From NCBI GenBank assembly GCA_013377005.1, contig JACABE010000005.1, forward strand, positions 1 to 64,000: 64,000 bases of DNA, written 5' to 3'. The stretch is from Bacteroidota bacterium (lineage in GTDB: Bacteria; Bacteroidota; Bacteroidia; Bacteroidales; JACABE01). How positions within the stretch are numbered: position 1 is the first letter of the stretch; each line of letters begins with the position of its first letter. A program made the position numbers and the translations under genes. Below are positions 45,823 to 56,092 of this stretch, one piece after another. The notes beneath the pieces were generated by a model. It was not told the DNA's origin and ran no database searches. It saw nothing but the letters and a program-made list of their open reading frames with translations.

Positions 45823-45862
45823 TACTGATACTATCACTTTAGGTGATAGTATCAGTATTTTT
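45823..45862 (+). terminator. 15-bp terminator or attenuator between lemA and the TPM genes
   Basis: TACTGATACTATCAC (45823-45837) pairs perfectly with GTGATAGTATCAGTA (45843-45857), followed by a short T-run, only 13 bases before the TPM gene ATG at 45875. It may end most lemA transcripts and let the TPM genes start separately. Confidence 0.8.
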
Positions 45863-45874
45863 ATAACTCATATA

Positions 45875-46321
45875 ATGGCAACAAGTGCAGCACAGTTCTT
45901 TACAGAAGAACAAAAAGAAGATATTAAACAAGCTATTTTAAATGCGGAATTAGATACTTCCGGAGAAATACGAATACATGTTGAAAATAATTGTCCCGGT
46001 GACGTACTCGATAGGTCTGCGTATATTTTTGAAAAAATTGGCATGAAAAAAACGCAATTACGTAATGGAGTGTTGATATATCTTGCATTAAGTCATCGTA
46101 AATTTTCAATTATCGGTGATTCAGGAATTAATGCAGTTGTTCCTGAAAATTTCTGGGATACGATTAAAGATGAAATGCTTATGCGTTTTAGAGAAGCTAA
46201 ATTTGCAGAAGGCTTGATAATAGCAATAACTAAGACCGGAGAGCAACTTAAAAAATATTTTCCACATCAAAAAGATGATGTAAATGAACTTTCGGATGAG
46301 ATTTCGTATGGGAAAGATTAA
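45875..46321 (+). CDS. TPM-domain protein, short
   Basis: A 148-residue soluble protein with a single TPM_phosphatase domain: FFTEEQKEDIKQAIL, DTSGEIRIHVENNCPGDVLDRS, FSIIGDSGINAVVPENFW, and FAEGLIIAITKTGEQLKKYFP. TPM domains have been linked to phosphatase or photosystem-repair roles in other organisms; the bacterial function is unclear. It pairs with a longer TPM protein downstream and LemA upstream. Confidence 0.88.
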   Translation: MATSAAQFFTEEQKEDIKQAILNAELDTSGEIRIHVENNCPGDVLDRSAYIFEKIGMKKTQLRNGVLIYLALSHRKFSIIGDSGINAVVPENFWDTIKDEMLMRFREAKFAEGLIIAITKTGEQLKKYFPHQKDDVNELSDEISYGKD

Positions 46322-46429
46322 GACTTCCTGAAAATACTCAATTAACCGTTAACTTGTTTAAAGATACCTTTAACTTGATTTAAAATAAAAATATTCCGAA
46401 AATTTATTACCTTTATGCACTTAAATAAA

Positions 46430-47251
46430 ATGGGAACAAATATTATTCATATTATCCGAAATTTTTCTAAACAATTTTTTATTGTTTTGTCTTTTCTTTT
46501 TCCAATCATTGCAACATCGCAGAACTTACCCGAAAAGCCAAATCCTCCCAAATTAGTAAACGATTATACCAACACATTATCTTCTGATGAACTAAATAGT
46601 CTTGAAACTAAATTAGTAAGTTATTTTGATTCTACTTCTACACAAATAGTTATCGTAATGACAGATGATTTATTGGGCTACGATAGAGCCGATTATGCTT
46701 TTAAACTTGGTGAAAAATGGGGTGTTGGGCAAAAAGATAAAAATAATGGTATCGTTATTTTGATAAAACCAAATGGCAAACAAGGCGAAAGAAAGGCTTT
46801 TATTGCCGTAGGGCGTGGTTTAGAACCAGTAATTACCGATGCTTTATCAAAAAGGATTACTGACAATGAAATGATTCCGAATTTTCGCGAAAATAAATTT
46901 TATAACGGTTTAGATCAAGCAACTACAATTCTTATGCAATTGGCATCTGGTGAGTTTCCTGCAGGCTACAATAAAAATGAAAAACCCAAAACAAAGGCTT
47001 TTACTTTCTTTATTCCAATTTTTATCATTATTATTGTTTTGATAATGATAAAAAAAGGCGGAAGTAACACAATGGGTGGAGGTAAGAGCACTTCATTCTG
47101 GACATCACTATTTTTGCTTTCAGCATTAAATAATAGTGGTAGCGGAAGTTGGGGCGGGTTTTCATCAGGTGGAGGAAGTGGAAGCGGAGGTGGATTTGGA
47201 GGTTTCGGTGGAGGAAGTTTTGGTGGCGGCGGTGCTGGTGGAAGTTGGTAA
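46430..47251 (+). CDS. TPM-domain membrane protein, YgcG-like
   Basis: A 273-residue protein: signal peptide to about residue 29 (ATSQ), a TPM domain (LVNDYTNTLSSDELNSLE, VVIVMTDDLLGYDRADYAFKLGEKWGVG, GRGLEPVITDALSKRITDNEMIPNFRENKFYNGL), one transmembrane helix (FFIPIFIIIIVLIM) and a Gly/Ser-rich end. YgcG-family proteins of this kind follow lemA in many genomes. The ATG at 46430 is chosen because a -7-like element ends at 46414; the ATG at 46415 adds five residues. Confidence 0.9.
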   Translation: MGTNIIHIIRNFSKQFFIVLSFLFPIIATSQNLPEKPNPPKLVNDYTNTLSSDELNSLETKLVSYFDSTSTQIVIVMTDDLLGYDRADYAFKLGEKWGVGQKDKNNGIVILIKPNGKQGERKAFIAVGRGLEPVITDALSKRITDNEMIPNFRENKFYNGLDQATTILMQLASGEFPAGYNKNEKPKTKAFTFFIPIFIIIIVLIMIKKGGSNTMGGGKSTSFWTSLFLLSALNNSGSGSWGGFSSGGGSGSGGGFGGFGGGSFGGGGAGGSW

Positions 47252-47291
47252 GTTTTAAATACTAAATATTAAAAGTAATATAGTTTATTGC

Positions 47292-47299
47292 TATTTTTG
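47292..47299 (+). promoter_or_regulatory. -7 element before the first tandem T9SS gene
   Basis: TATTTTTG, an exact TAnnTTTG match, 34 bases before the ATG at 47333. Confidence 0.6.
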
Positions 47300-47332
47300 T
47301 AATAAATAATGTTTAACTAAAATTTGAGAAAA

Positions 47333-49243
47333 ATGAAAAAACTATTATCTTTTATCCTATTATTATCAATTAGTAATATGTTCGGCTTTGGACAAAATTT
47401 AGGTGTTTGTCCTTCGAAAATTAAAGCAGGTCAAGAAAAAGAATATCAAAATCTTGATAAGTATTTGAATAAAAATATCACATCAAATACAAAAGCTTCA
47501 ATTTGGAATTCTACAATGTCAAGTGCTTCCGGTTGGGTTGCATCTTATGGAACAGGTTCTACTATTAATATACCTTGGACATGGATTCATGATACATCTG
47601 CTGCTGCTCCATTATTTGATGATTATGTTCATTCAAGTTTATATATGAATTCCACTACATGTACAACCGGTCTTTTTTATATTGATGCTAATACTCCTAG
47701 TTTTGCAAACCCACCTTTATATGGCACTTATAACAGTATGCTTACAACTTCTGCTTCAATTAATACAACCGGATATAATGCTGTTGCGATTAAGTTTTAT
47801 CAGCTTTATTACTCTTATAATGCAGATACTACCATAGTTGAAGTTAGTAGTGATAGTTTAAACTGGCATAGTATTCTTGCAAATCCATCCATAACAGGAG
47901 GCAGTGCAAATACTCGTGCTTATGGTTGGAAAATTTTTAATATTTCTGCTTGGGCTGCGAATAAGCCACAAGTTTGGATTCGTTTTAGATTTGCAGCTCC
48001 GGAGTATTCTGGTGGTAGTCAGGTTTATGGTGGTGGTTATGGATGGATGATTGATGATGTTGAATTATTTGAGCCTGCTAATAATTTAATACAAGTTGAT
48101 AGAACCACTTTATATGATGCATATACTCAAATACCAGCCGGACTTGGAAGACCAATGTATTACGATGCTGATGTTTTAAATTTGGGTGCATTATCACAAA
48201 CGCATTTAAAACTTCATGGTATTGAATTAACTACTAACTCTCAAACTTCAAGTAGTGACACAACTTTACTTTCCGGATCAAATCTTGTAGACTGGTCAAT
48301 TGATAATTATTTTTTCACTCCTCCTTCTACATTAGGTACTTATAAAGTTGCTGCTTTTATTTCAAGCGATTCTATACCATATCTTCTTGCACAAGATACT
48401 TTTGATATAAAAGTAGTTTGTGATACTTGTAAATATTCAAGAGATAATAATACTTATACCAGCTCACGATGGGCTGGTGTAACAGGTAATCAATCAGATC
48501 CTTATACTGCAGCAAGCAGGTATCAGGTAAACCAAGACAGGATGGTCTATGGTGTTAATTTTGTTGTTGGTAATCTAACAAAGCCAGGGTCAAAAGTTAA
48601 AGCTGTTTTGTATAAATACTTTGCTGCAACTGCTACCAGAACTATTGTTGCTCAATCTGCAAATTATTATATCATTTCATCTGAGATTCCTACTACATCT
48701 CCTTTGGCTAATCCTCCTTCAATATCACTTCCTTTTGCAAGTGGAGGATATACTATGCAAAAAGATTCAATGTATTGGGTAGGTATTCAGGTTTTTGGTG
48801 GAACAGATACAGTGACTATTGCTACTGACAATACAGGAATTCCTCAGTATGAGCAAACATCTCTTTATTTTGATCCAACAGCCAATACATGGTATATTTG
48901 GGGAAGTGGTAATGTACCTGCAATGATGATACGTACAGTATTTGATCCTAAAATTGTTGGTATAAATGAAATCAATAATTCTATTAATTTATTCTCCTGT
49001 ATGCCAAATCCTGCAAACAATACTACGCAAATTTCTTACGAATTGAAAAATAATGAAAAAGTTAGTATTTTAATTACTGATATTACAGGAAGAACAGTTA
49101 AAACTTTAAACCAAGGCACACAAACAAAAGGTAATTATTCTGTAGAAGTAGATTTAGCTAACTTATCAAGTGGAACTTATTTTTATACTGTAAAAACTAC
49201 GACTGCAAAAGCTACAGAAAAATTAATAGTTGTAAAACAATAA
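47333..49243 (+). CDS. Secreted protein with T9SS sorting domain, tandem copy 1
   Basis: A 636-residue exported protein with a signal peptide ending near FGFGQN and a type-A sorting domain: LFSCMPNPANNTTQISYELKN, TGRTVKTLNQG and the C-terminal SGTYFYTVKTTTAKATEKLI. The body has Ser/Thr- and Tyr-rich beta-strand stretches, including the GWKIFNISAWAANKPQVWIRFRF block of a putative jelly-roll domain (about residues 175-245). It is a tandem duplicate of the next gene. No catalytic motif is visible. Likely a surface adhesin or binding protein. Confidence 0.85.
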   Translation: MKKLLSFILLLSISNMFGFGQNLGVCPSKIKAGQEKEYQNLDKYLNKNITSNTKASIWNSTMSSASGWVASYGTGSTINIPWTWIHDTSAAAPLFDDYVHSSLYMNSTTCTTGLFYIDANTPSFANPPLYGTYNSMLTTSASINTTGYNAVAIKFYQLYYSYNADTTIVEVSSDSLNWHSILANPSITGGSANTRAYGWKIFNISAWAANKPQVWIRFRFAAPEYSGGSQVYGGGYGWMIDDVELFEPANNLIQVDRTTLYDAYTQIPAGLGRPMYYDADVLNLGALSQTHLKLHGIELTTNSQTSSSDTTLLSGSNLVDWSIDNYFFTPPSTLGTYKVAAFISSDSIPYLLAQDTFDIKVVCDTCKYSRDNNTYTSSRWAGVTGNQSDPYTAASRYQVNQDRMVYGVNFVVGNLTKPGSKVKAVLYKYFAATATRTIVAQSANYYIISSEIPTTSPLANPPSISLPFASGGYTMQKDSMYWVGIQVFGGTDTVTIATDNTGIPQYEQTSLYFDPTANTWYIWGSGNVPAMMIRTVFDPKIVGINEINNSINLFSCMPNPANNTTQISYELKNNEKVSILITDITGRTVKTLNQGTQTKGNYSVEVDLANLSSGTYFYTVKTTTAKATEKLIVVKQ

Positions 49244-49387
49244 ATTTTTCAAACTATCCTGGTTTTAATATAACAGATTTTTGATAAATTATCTATCTTG
49301 TTTAATCGTAATAAAAAATATATTTTTCCGGATGTTTTTATTGAGGATTAATTATATAAAAATATTTTTTTTGAATAAATAAAGTAT

Positions 49388-49395
49388 TACTTTTG
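49388..49395 (+). promoter_or_regulatory. -7 element before the second tandem T9SS gene
   Basis: TACTTTTG, TAnnTTTG match, so each copy probably has its own promoter. Confidence 0.5.
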
Positions 49396-49440
49396 TCAAA
49401 TAAAAAAAATAATGTTTAATTAAATTTAATGCAAAAAAAA

Positions 49441-51348
49441 ATGAAAAAATTTTTATCTTTTATCGTATTGCTTGCTATATGCAGTACGTTAAGTTTTGCC
49501 CAAAACTTAGGGGTTAAGCCTTCTAAAATTCAGTTAGTTAAAGCTAATGAAGCGAAAAACATTGAACAATACTTGAATACGAATGCTGTTTCAAATTCAA
49601 AAGCTACTGCTTTTTGGTCTGATAATTTTGCTACACCTGCAAATTGGAAAATTAGCACAACGGCTGGAACAATTGGTACTTGGGCTATAATTTCTGATAC
49701 TGGTGCTGCTTCTACTGCATGGAAAAACTTTTGGGGTGCTGATTACATGGGTTCACCAACTGTAAATCAAGGTGTAGCTTATTTTGATGGTATTTATCAA
49801 TTTGTAAATAATATTGCTGGAGCAGAAAATAGCATGATTACTACTGCCTCTGCAATTAATTGCTCTGGTAAAAGTGCTGTTAATATTAAGTTTTTTCAAA
49901 ATTACTATTCTTTTAATGCAGATTCTACTTTAATTGAAATTAGTACTGATAGTGTAAATTTCCATACAATTATGGCAAATCCAGATGTTACTGCAAATGG
50001 AAATGCTAATACTTGGATTAATGGCTGGAAAGAAATAAGCATTTCTCAATGGGCAGCAAATCAGGCAAAAGTGTGGATTCGTTTTAGATTCTCTGCTCCT
50101 GCTGCAACATCTGGTGGTGCTCAATATGGTCGTGGTTATGGATGGATGATAGATGATGTATCTCTAATTTTGCCAGATGATAATAAAATTCAAGTAGATA
50201 GAGTTACATTGTATGATGGTTATACTCAAATTCCTTCTGGTTTAGGAAGACCAATGTATTATGATGCTGATTTTATGAATATGGGAGCTCTAACTCAAAC
50301 TAGTGTGAAACTACATGGTGTTGAAATAACAACAGCTTCAGAATCTACAAGTACAGATACTACTTTATTACCAGGCGCTCAACTTATAGACTGGTCAACT
50401 GATAATTATATTTTTACACCACCTACTACATTAGGTACTTATAAAGTTATGGCTTATATTTCAACTGCTAATATTCCATTTCTACTTGCACAAGATACTT
50501 TTGATATAAAAGTAGTTTGTGATACTTGTAAATACTCAAGAGATAATAACACTTATACAAGTTCAAGATGGGCTGGTGCAACAGGAACTCAATCTGACCC
50601 TTATACTGCTGCTAACAGATTTCAGGTTAATCAAGACAGAATGGCCTATGGTATTAATTGTGTTGTAAACCTTGCCACAAAACCTGGTTCAAAAATAAAA
50701 GCAGTTTTATATAAATATTTTGGTGCTACAGCTACCAGAACTATTGTTGCTCAGTCTGCAAATTATTATATCACTTCAACAGATATTCCTACTACATCTC
50801 CTTTGGTTAATCCTCCTTCAATATCACTTCCTTTTTCAACTGGATATACTATGCAAAAAGACTCTATGTATTGGGTGGGTATTCAGGTTTTTGGTGGAAC
50901 AGATACTGTTAGAATAGCTACTGATAATACCGGTATTCCTCAATATAGTCAAACATCACTTTATTTTGATCCAACAGCCAATACATGGTATATTTGGGAA
51001 AGTGGAAATGTACCAGCAATGATGATACGTACAGTTTTTAATCAAAATGGACCTTGGAATACAGGTGTTAATGAACTAAGCAATACTATAAGTTTATTCT
51101 CTTGTATGCCAAATCCTGCTAATAATTCTACACAAATTTCTTATGAATTGAAAAATAATGAGAAAGTTAGTATTTTTATTACTGATATTACCGGTAGAAC
51201 TGTTAAAACTTTAGATCAAGGTACACAAACAAAGGGTAATTATACTGTTGATTTAGATTTATCTAATTTAACAAGTGGTACTTATTTCTATACTTTGAAA
51301 ACAGCTACTAGTCAAGCAACTGATAAATTAATTATTGTAAAACGATAG
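49441..51348 (+). CDS. Secreted protein with T9SS sorting domain, tandem copy 2
   Basis: A 635-residue paralogue of the previous gene with the same layout: signal peptide (to SFAQN), a GWKEISISQWAANQAKVWIRFRF jelly-roll-like block, a long common middle part and a type-A sorting domain (LFSCMPNPANNSTQISYEL). The two are nearly identical around residues 350-630 and diverge more in the N-terminal third. An upstream ATG at 49429 would add four residues. The duplication looks recent or homogenised in the C-terminal part. Confidence 0.85.
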   Translation: MKKFLSFIVLLAICSTLSFAQNLGVKPSKIQLVKANEAKNIEQYLNTNAVSNSKATAFWSDNFATPANWKISTTAGTIGTWAIISDTGAASTAWKNFWGADYMGSPTVNQGVAYFDGIYQFVNNIAGAENSMITTASAINCSGKSAVNIKFFQNYYSFNADSTLIEISTDSVNFHTIMANPDVTANGNANTWINGWKEISISQWAANQAKVWIRFRFSAPAATSGGAQYGRGYGWMIDDVSLILPDDNKIQVDRVTLYDGYTQIPSGLGRPMYYDADFMNMGALTQTSVKLHGVEITTASESTSTDTTLLPGAQLIDWSTDNYIFTPPTTLGTYKVMAYISTANIPFLLAQDTFDIKVVCDTCKYSRDNNTYTSSRWAGATGTQSDPYTAANRFQVNQDRMAYGINCVVNLATKPGSKIKAVLYKYFGATATRTIVAQSANYYITSTDIPTTSPLVNPPSISLPFSTGYTMQKDSMYWVGIQVFGGTDTVRIATDNTGIPQYSQTSLYFDPTANTWYIWESGNVPAMMIRTVFNQNGPWNTGVNELSNTISLFSCMPNPANNSTQISYELKNNEKVSIFITDITGRTVKTLDQGTQTKGNYTVDLDLSNLTSGTYFYTLKTATSQATDKLIIVKR

Positions 51349-51364
51349 TTTTTATAATTTTATT

Positions 51365-51399
51365 AAAAGGCTGGCAAATTAATTTGCCAGCCTTTTTTT
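51365..51399 (+). terminator. 16-bp terminator after the tandem T9SS genes
   Basis: AAAAGGCTGGCAAATT (51365-51380) followed directly by its exact complement (51381-51396) and further T residues. The 240 bases up to mltD hold no gene that I can see. Confidence 0.92.
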
Positions 51400-51640
51400 G
51401 TATATTCAGGAATCGTTCTGATTGTTTTATTATAGGGGTTATTCGAGATATTGAATAAACAGATATACATTTTGTAATATTCGATAAAAAGTAAATTATG
51501 AACAATCTATTTGATTTCTTAACGTTTATTATTATAAATGAGTATTTTTATTTTTTTAAGATTTTTATTTCCTCTATTTTATTAAATTTTGCTTATTTTG
51601 CAAAGGAAGATTATACTAATATTTAAAGAACGGAGTAAGC

Positions 51641-53251
51641 ATGATGTTGGCAAAACAAGTTAGACATATTGTTATTTTAATTTTATTGTTTTTTCAAGCA
51701 AATTATTTGTTTTCATTAAACTACAAATTTTCTGATATCCCCATTGATACAGTTAAAATTAGCAGCAAGGATTTTCAAGCAAATTTGGATAGTTTATTGA
51801 ATAATTTTTTTGTTAGTCAATCACTAAAAGTAAATACAAACAATATTAATATGTCGCAGGATGCAGATTCGTTTAATGATGTTATTCCATATTTTTCTGA
51901 TTCTGTTTATATTAAGCGACTAAAGTCTCTTCCATCTGTAATTGATATGACTTATAATGATAAAGTAAGAGCTTTCATTGAGTTATATGTCAATAAAAAA
52001 CGGAAAAATGTAAAAGTAATGCTGGGTTTATCTCAGTATTATTTTCCTATTTTTGAAGAAATTTTAGATAAACAAGGCATTCCTCAGGAATTAAAGTATT
52101 TAACGATTATTGAATCTGCACTTAATCCCAGAGCTGTATCCAGCGTGGGAGCATCGGGTCTGTGGCAATTTATGTACACTACAGGTAAGATTTACGATTT
52201 GCAGGTAAATTCATTGGTTGATGAGCGTCGTGATCCCATAAAAGCAAGTTATGCCGCTGCTAAATATCTTAAGGATTTATATGGAATATATAAAGACTGG
52301 ACGTTAGCTCTTGCAGCATACAATTGTGGTCCTGGGAATGTAAACAAAGCAATTAAACGATCCAATGGGAAAACAAATTTTTGGGAAATTTATGATTACT
52401 TGCCCGCCGAAACAAGAAGTTATGTGCCTGCTTTTATTGCCGCAAATTACATGATGAATTATTATAAAGAACATAATCTTTTTCCTCAAAAAATTGATTT
52501 TCCAACTTTAACAGATACAGTTATGGTGGATGCTGATATGAATTTCAAAGATATTTCAGAAGCATTAAATGTTCCTATGCAACAGCTAAGGGATATGAAT
52601 CCACAATATAAAAATGATATTATTCCAGGTAATAGCGAGGCTTATTCTTTAAAACTACCCATAAATCTGGTAACAACTTTTATTGGAATGGAAGATACGA
52701 TAGCTGCTAAAACAAAAGAATCTCTGATGAAATATACTGAAGTAGCTCCTTCTCATAATTACTTACAAGTAAGCCCCACAGATGATATTATAAGAATTAA
52801 TTATAAAACAAAAAAAGATGATACTTTTTTTAAGCTTGCAAATAAATTTAATGTAGATGCAGATGCGTTAAAGGAGTGGAATCGAATGCGCAATAAAAAG
52901 CTAAAACCTGGACAAAAGCTTATTATTTATACAACAAAAAAAGAAAAAACAGAGAAGATAGAAGCAAAGCCTTTTGTTAACAATACCGCTGAAAGAAAAT
53001 CAGATTCTGGTGAAAAAAAATCTATTCTGACAGAGAAAACAAAAAAAATAAAAGATTCTCTTAAAAAAAGTGAAAAGCAAGAAAGAAAGTCAAAATATAC
53101 AAGCTATAAAGTAAAAAAAGGAGAAAGTTTATCAGCTATTTCCAAAAAATTTGAAGGTACTACTGTGAAAGATTTAATAGAATGGAACGACCTTAATAAA
53201 GACGGAAAAATTACTCCGGGTCAAATTATTAAAATTAAATCTATAAAATAG
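51641..53251 (+). CDS. mltD: Membrane-bound lytic transglycosylase D with two LysM domains
   Basis: A 536-residue exported protein with an SLT domain (catalytic Glu in TIIESALNPRAVSS; AAYNCGPGNVNKAI and LPAETRSYVPAFIAA) and two C-terminal LysM repeats (about residues 380-430 and 485-535). It cleaves the MurNAc-GlcNAc bond of peptidoglycan. A start at 51641 has GGAG nine bases upstream at 51632-51635, unusual in this genome. There is a Lys-rich linker (about residues 430-480) between the LysM domains. Confidence 0.92.
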   Translation: MMLAKQVRHIVILILLFFQANYLFSLNYKFSDIPIDTVKISSKDFQANLDSLLNNFFVSQSLKVNTNNINMSQDADSFNDVIPYFSDSVYIKRLKSLPSVIDMTYNDKVRAFIELYVNKKRKNVKVMLGLSQYYFPIFEEILDKQGIPQELKYLTIIESALNPRAVSSVGASGLWQFMYTTGKIYDLQVNSLVDERRDPIKASYAAAKYLKDLYGIYKDWTLALAAYNCGPGNVNKAIKRSNGKTNFWEIYDYLPAETRSYVPAFIAANYMMNYYKEHNLFPQKIDFPTLTDTVMVDADMNFKDISEALNVPMQQLRDMNPQYKNDIIPGNSEAYSLKLPINLVTTFIGMEDTIAAKTKESLMKYTEVAPSHNYLQVSPTDDIIRINYKTKKDDTFFKLANKFNVDADALKEWNRMRNKKLKPGQKLIIYTTKKEKTEKIEAKPFVNNTAERKSDSGEKKSILTEKTKKIKDSLKKSEKQERKSKYTSYKVKKGESLSAISKKFEGTTVKDLIEWNDLNKDGKITPGQIIKIKSIK

Positions 53252-53288
53252 TTCTATAATCTAATTCTTAACACCTTGTAATTTACGA

Positions 53289-54782
53289 ATGAAACCCGGT
53301 AAAATTCTGCTATTTCTACTTTTTGTGTTTTTGTTGTTTGCTTTTTTAATTGTTATTTTTCCTAAAGATGGCGTTAAAATCAGTAAGGATATTTGTCTAA
53401 ATTTTCCTGATTTTAAAGAAGTTTTTTTTGATAAAAAAACACCGTATGCTGATATTTCGAACATTATTTCAGATCCTTTGGATAGTATTAAAACAGAGTT
53501 AAATATTGATTCATTGCTAAATGATACATCCAAAGCATCAAGTAATACATTGCTCAAGAATATAAGAAAAATCGAATATCCAAACAATGATTTTTCAATC
53601 TTATATCCTATTTTTCAATCGCTTTATAAGCTTAAAGATGCCAATGAACTTATCAGAATTTTACATTATGGAGATTCTCAGATAGAAGGTGATAGGATTA
53701 CAGGATTTCTTAGGTTTAAATTACAAGCAAAATTTGGAGGAAATGGAATTGGGTTAATGCAATTAGTCAATGCAACACCTTCTGCTTCATTAATAGAATC
53801 GGTTTCCGATAATTGCGTAAAATATACACTTATTGGGAAATCAGGATTCAGAAATAGCCATAATCGATATGGCGCGATGCTTGGATATGCAAGGTTTTCT
53901 CCTATAATACAGGATTCATCTACCATTGATTCTTCTTATTTTCAAGGAAGTATTCATATCAATAAATCCAATCAAGGATATGCTAATACACGTGAATTTC
54001 AGAAATTACGGTTGTTTTATGGATTCAATAGGAAAGATGTTAAATTTAATCTTTTGGCAAACAAAGAATTATTAAGTAGCGAAACACTACTTTCCAATAA
54101 AGATTTGAATATTTTCGAATATGATTTTAAGAAGGTGCCATCATCTATCACAATGCAATTCAAAGGGAAAGATAGTCCTGATATTTATGGATTTGCCTTG
54201 GATGCAAACAAAGGGATTGCTGTGGATAATATTCCATTGCGTGGGAGTTCTGGTTATGGTTTTTCCCAAATGAATTTTGATTTTCTGAAAAAGTTTTATG
54301 AGTTACTAAATGTTAAATTGGTAATAATGCAGTTTGGCGTTAATGCAGTACCTGAAAATGAAAAAACAGTTATCCCTGATTATACATATTACGAAAAAGG
54401 ATTTTATAATCAATTGAAAGTCATTAAAAGCATCAATAAAGATATTTGTGTAATCGTTATTGGTGTTTCTGATAGGTCGAGAAAAAATGGAGATAATTAT
54501 GAAACCAATCCTAATATTGAAAAAATAAGAAAAGCACAGAAAAATGCTGCTTTCAAGGCAGGTTGTGCCTATTGGGATTTGTTTGAAGCCATGGGCGGAG
54601 AAAATTCGATGCCAAGCTGGGTTTTTGCTACTCCTGCTCTTGCCAATAAAGATTTTACACATTTCAATGAAAAAGGTGCTCGGATGGTAGCAGAAATGTT
54701 TTATAATGCTTTGATTTATGATTATTTACAATATCTAAAATTATCGCAAAGCGGAATTGGTAGATTAGCACTCAATAGATGA
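53289..54782 (+). CDS. SGNH/GDSL-family hydrolase-like protein, O-acylation cassette
   Basis: A 497-residue membrane-anchored protein with one N-terminal transmembrane helix (about residues 5-22). The SGNH domain shows ILHYGDSQIEGDRITG (Ser nucleophile), MQFGVNAVP (Asn block) and KDFTHFNEKGARMVAEMF (catalytic Asp/His). It overlaps the next gene by four bases. In O-acetylation systems (AlgJ, PatB) an SGNH protein takes an acyl group moved by an MBOAT partner. The substrate here is not known. Confidence 0.82.
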   Translation: MKPGKILLFLLFVFLLFAFLIVIFPKDGVKISKDICLNFPDFKEVFFDKKTPYADISNIISDPLDSIKTELNIDSLLNDTSKASSNTLLKNIRKIEYPNNDFSILYPIFQSLYKLKDANELIRILHYGDSQIEGDRITGFLRFKLQAKFGGNGIGLMQLVNATPSASLIESVSDNCVKYTLIGKSGFRNSHNRYGAMLGYARFSPIIQDSSTIDSSYFQGSIHINKSNQGYANTREFQKLRLFYGFNRKDVKFNLLANKELLSSETLLSNKDLNIFEYDFKKVPSSITMQFKGKDSPDIYGFALDANKGIAVDNIPLRGSSGYGFSQMNFDFLKKFYELLNVKLVIMQFGVNAVPENEKTVIPDYTYYEKGFYNQLKVIKSINKDICVIVIGVSDRSRKNGDNYETNPNIEKIRKAQKNAAFKAGCAYWDLFEAMGGENSMPSWVFATPALANKDFTHFNEKGARMVAEMFYNALIYDYLQYLKLSQSGIGRLALNR

Positions 54783-56017
54783 AAAAAATCCTATTATTAA
54801 TAGTATTCATTATCCGATTTTCTGGATGTGTATTTCCTCAAGAAACGCCTTACAAAACCATTGCCTATTCGTTTATCAATTTAGATGCTGATACTCTACA
54901 CTTTTTTGTAAACTCGCAAATTGATTTTAACAATATTTGTAAAAAGTTTAATCAAATAATTGTGAAAGGAAATTCGCAGTTGCGAATATTGCATATTGGA
55001 GATTCTCATATTCAAGCTGATTTTTTTTCTGGCAGAATTCGTGAAAATTTACAGACTTTTGCACTAGGAATAAAGGGAAGTCGTGGATTTATTTTTCCGT
55101 ATAATGTGGCAGCTACTAATAATCCTGATAATTATAAAGTTAAATATACAGGAAAGTGGCATGCTTGCAGAAATGTTCAGAGTGTAAATGGCTGTAGTTT
55201 AGGAATAGCAGGAATTTCAGTAACAACAGCTGATTCAAACGCAAGTATTCAGATAATTTTGAACAATAGAAATTATCCTCATCAGGATTTTAATAGAATT
55301 AAAATATATCACAACAGTGGAGATTCCGTATATCTGGTTAAGCTAATGGAAAAAGAGATTATAAATGGTAATTATAATTCATTAGGATATACTTCTTTTG
55401 TAACTGATTCTCATTTTGATACTCTTAATTTGTTTTTTGAAAAAGCTGATTCACTGCAAACCAATTTTGCATTGTATGGTATTGAATTAGATAATGATGA
55501 TCCTGGTGTAATTTATTCAGCAGTTGGAGTTAATGGAGCAGAAGTAAGTTCTTTCCTAAAATGTAATTTATTAGAATCTCAGTTAAAAATTTTAAACCCT
55601 GAATGGATTATCGTTTCATTAGGCACCAATGATGCATATGGTAATAGCTTTGATGAAAATGTATTTGAAAGTAATTATAATCAATTGATTAAAAAAATAA
55701 AAAGTACATTGCCCAACAGTTTTGTTTTATTAACAACGCCTGCGGATAGTTATCGAAAAAAGCGTTTTCCAAACCCAAATATGATTGTTGCAAAGCGACT
55801 TATTTATGAAATTGCTAATCACAATAGTTGTGCAGTTTGGGATTTACATGAAGTAATGGGTGCATATAAATCTATAAAAAAGTGGCAGAATGCAGGTCTA
55901 GCCGCTAATGACAAAGTGCATTTTTCAAAATCAGGTTATTCGCTTCAAGGAGACTTGTTTTTTAATGCATTTTTAAAAGCCTATGATAATTTTATTGACA
56001 AAAACAATAAAAGATGA
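54779..56017 (+). CDS. Second SGNH/GDSL-family protein, O-acylation cassette
   Basis: A 412-residue exported SGNH protein (signal peptide ends near CVFPQE) with ILHIGDSHIQADFFSG, SLGTNDAYG and NDKVHFSKSGYSLQG, matching the Ser, Asn and His blocks. It starts at the ATGA overlap with the previous gene (54779-54782) and precedes the MBOAT gene by 75 bases. Two SGNH proteins in one cassette suggest a two-step transfer or two acceptors. Confidence 0.82.
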   Translation: MKKILLLIVFIIRFSGCVFPQETPYKTIAYSFINLDADTLHFFVNSQIDFNNICKKFNQIIVKGNSQLRILHIGDSHIQADFFSGRIRENLQTFALGIKGSRGFIFPYNVAATNNPDNYKVKYTGKWHACRNVQSVNGCSLGIAGISVTTADSNASIQIILNNRNYPHQDFNRIKIYHNSGDSVYLVKLMEKEIINGNYNSLGYTSFVTDSHFDTLNLFFEKADSLQTNFALYGIELDNDDPGVIYSAVGVNGAEVSSFLKCNLLESQLKILNPEWIIVSLGTNDAYGNSFDENVFESNYNQLIKKIKSTLPNSFVLLTTPADSYRKKRFPNPNMIVAKRLIYEIANHNSCAVWDLHEVMGAYKSIKKWQNAGLAANDKVHFSKSGYSLQGDLFFNAFLKAYDNFIDKNNKR

Positions 56018-56092
56018 ATGAGAAATAAAACAATTTAATAAAAGAATAGTCTAATTAATCGCCAACTAAATACTAAAAACTAATATTCTGTA

